Source of the DNA: an uncultured Butyricicoccus sp.
GTDB lineage: Bacteria; Bacillota; Clostridia; Oscillospirales; Butyricicoccaceae
Assembly (NCBI GenBank): GCA_900557315.1
Contig: USSI01000114.1
Location: forward strand, 1 to 5,434
Direction: 5' to 3'
DNA length: 5,434 nt
The position numbers were made by a program, and so were the translations under genes. Positions 5,228 to 5,434 of the stretch are shown here, piece by piece (position 1 is the first letter of the stretch; every line of letters begins with the position of its first letter). Below the pieces are notes generated by a model. That model was not told the DNA's origin and did no database searches. It saw only the letters and a program-made list of their open reading frames with translations.

Positions 5228-5434
5228 CTAAGCGGCAGCCTTGGTTTCCTCCGTGTTCTCCACGGTGGTTTCCGCAGCAACTACGGTGGTTTCCACCTTG
5301 GCCGCTTCCAGCCGCGCCATTTCCGCCTGTGCGGATTGGAATGTGGCGTGTGCGTAATAGTTCAGCGTCATAACGATATTGGCGTGTCCCATGATGTACT
5401 GCAATGCCTTGGGGTTCATCCCGGCGTTTGCCAT
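5228..5434 (-). CDS. Second tyrosine recombinase, C-terminal fragment (gene runs off the window)
   Basis: Only the last 68 codons are seen; the reading frame is open to the window edge, and the ATG at 5434 is probably an internal Met. NPKALQYIMGHANIVMTL followed by NYYAHA holds the last two active-site elements of a tyrosine recombinase: His in MGH (visible residue 17) and the nucleophile, most likely Y27 of the Y-A-H motif. The catalytic Arg and the HxLR box must lie beyond the edge. The tail TFQSAQAEMARLEAAK is the usual terminal helix, then comes a Glu/Thr/Val/Ala tail built of three 7-residue units (ETTVVAA, ETTVENT, EETKAAA). The gene ends in three consecutive in-frame stops TAG TAG TAA. 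The region around the catalytic Tyr differs clearly from that of the integrase at 3784-4917, so it is a second recombinase and not a duplicate. Whether it is intact cannot be told. Confidence 0.86.
   Translation of the reverse strand: MANAGMNPKALQYIMGHANIVMTLNYYAHATFQSAQAEMARLEAAKVETTVVAAETTVENTEETKAAA

Noticed and set aside
5092..5280. 62-codon minus-strand frame that might be an excisionase
   Set aside because: It begins inside the second recombinase in another frame, has no RBS or helix-turn-helix-like pattern, and its end is made of the 5096-5137 hairpin.

Overview
The window reads as chromosomal DNA of a fairly GC-rich member of the Clostridia (Bacillota), possibly a gut Oscillospiraceae/Butyricicoccaceae-type organism. 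This is inferred from the strong AAAGGAGG/AAGGGGG ribosome binding sites, the protein sequence style and the short operon spacing; no marker gene in the window fixes the genus.

Positions 1-3382 (all + strand) are the end of a branched-chain amino acid ABC importer operon: the last codons of livH, then complete livM (permease), livG and livF (the two ATPases), followed after 13 nt by a cytidylate-kinase-like P-loop protein. Intergenic gaps are 14, 1, 19 and 13 nt, no internal terminator is seen, and a perfect 12-bp hairpin closes the unit. LivH and LivM form the membrane pore and LivG and LivF the ATPase pair. The substrate-binding protein must lie outside the window.

Positions 3383-3652 hold a stand-alone tRNA-Ser(GGA) gene with its own near-consensus sigma-A promoter, encoded CCA and terminator. 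From 3653 onward the sequence changes character: AT-rich spacers, a bidirectional terminator and a minus-strand tyrosine recombinase with all catalytic residues, whose 3' end points at the tRNA. This is the usual arrangement of a mobile element integrated at a tRNA 3' end. The second copy of the tRNA-derived repeat is not in the window, so the element's far end is not seen.

Positions 4918-5227 are a non-coding gap between two recombinase genes. It holds an 11-bp inverted repeat that could pair alternatively with the integrase ribosome binding site, a strong + strand intrinsic terminator with no + strand gene in front of it, a second nested hairpin, and three copies of a 9-bp direct repeat. 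No excisionase gene is visible. From 5228 to the window end lies the C-terminus of a second tyrosine recombinase of a different type, also on the minus strand, with a heptad-repeat tail and three consecutive stop codons. The gap is the least explained part of the window. It may be an element-element boundary, an integrase control region, or both.
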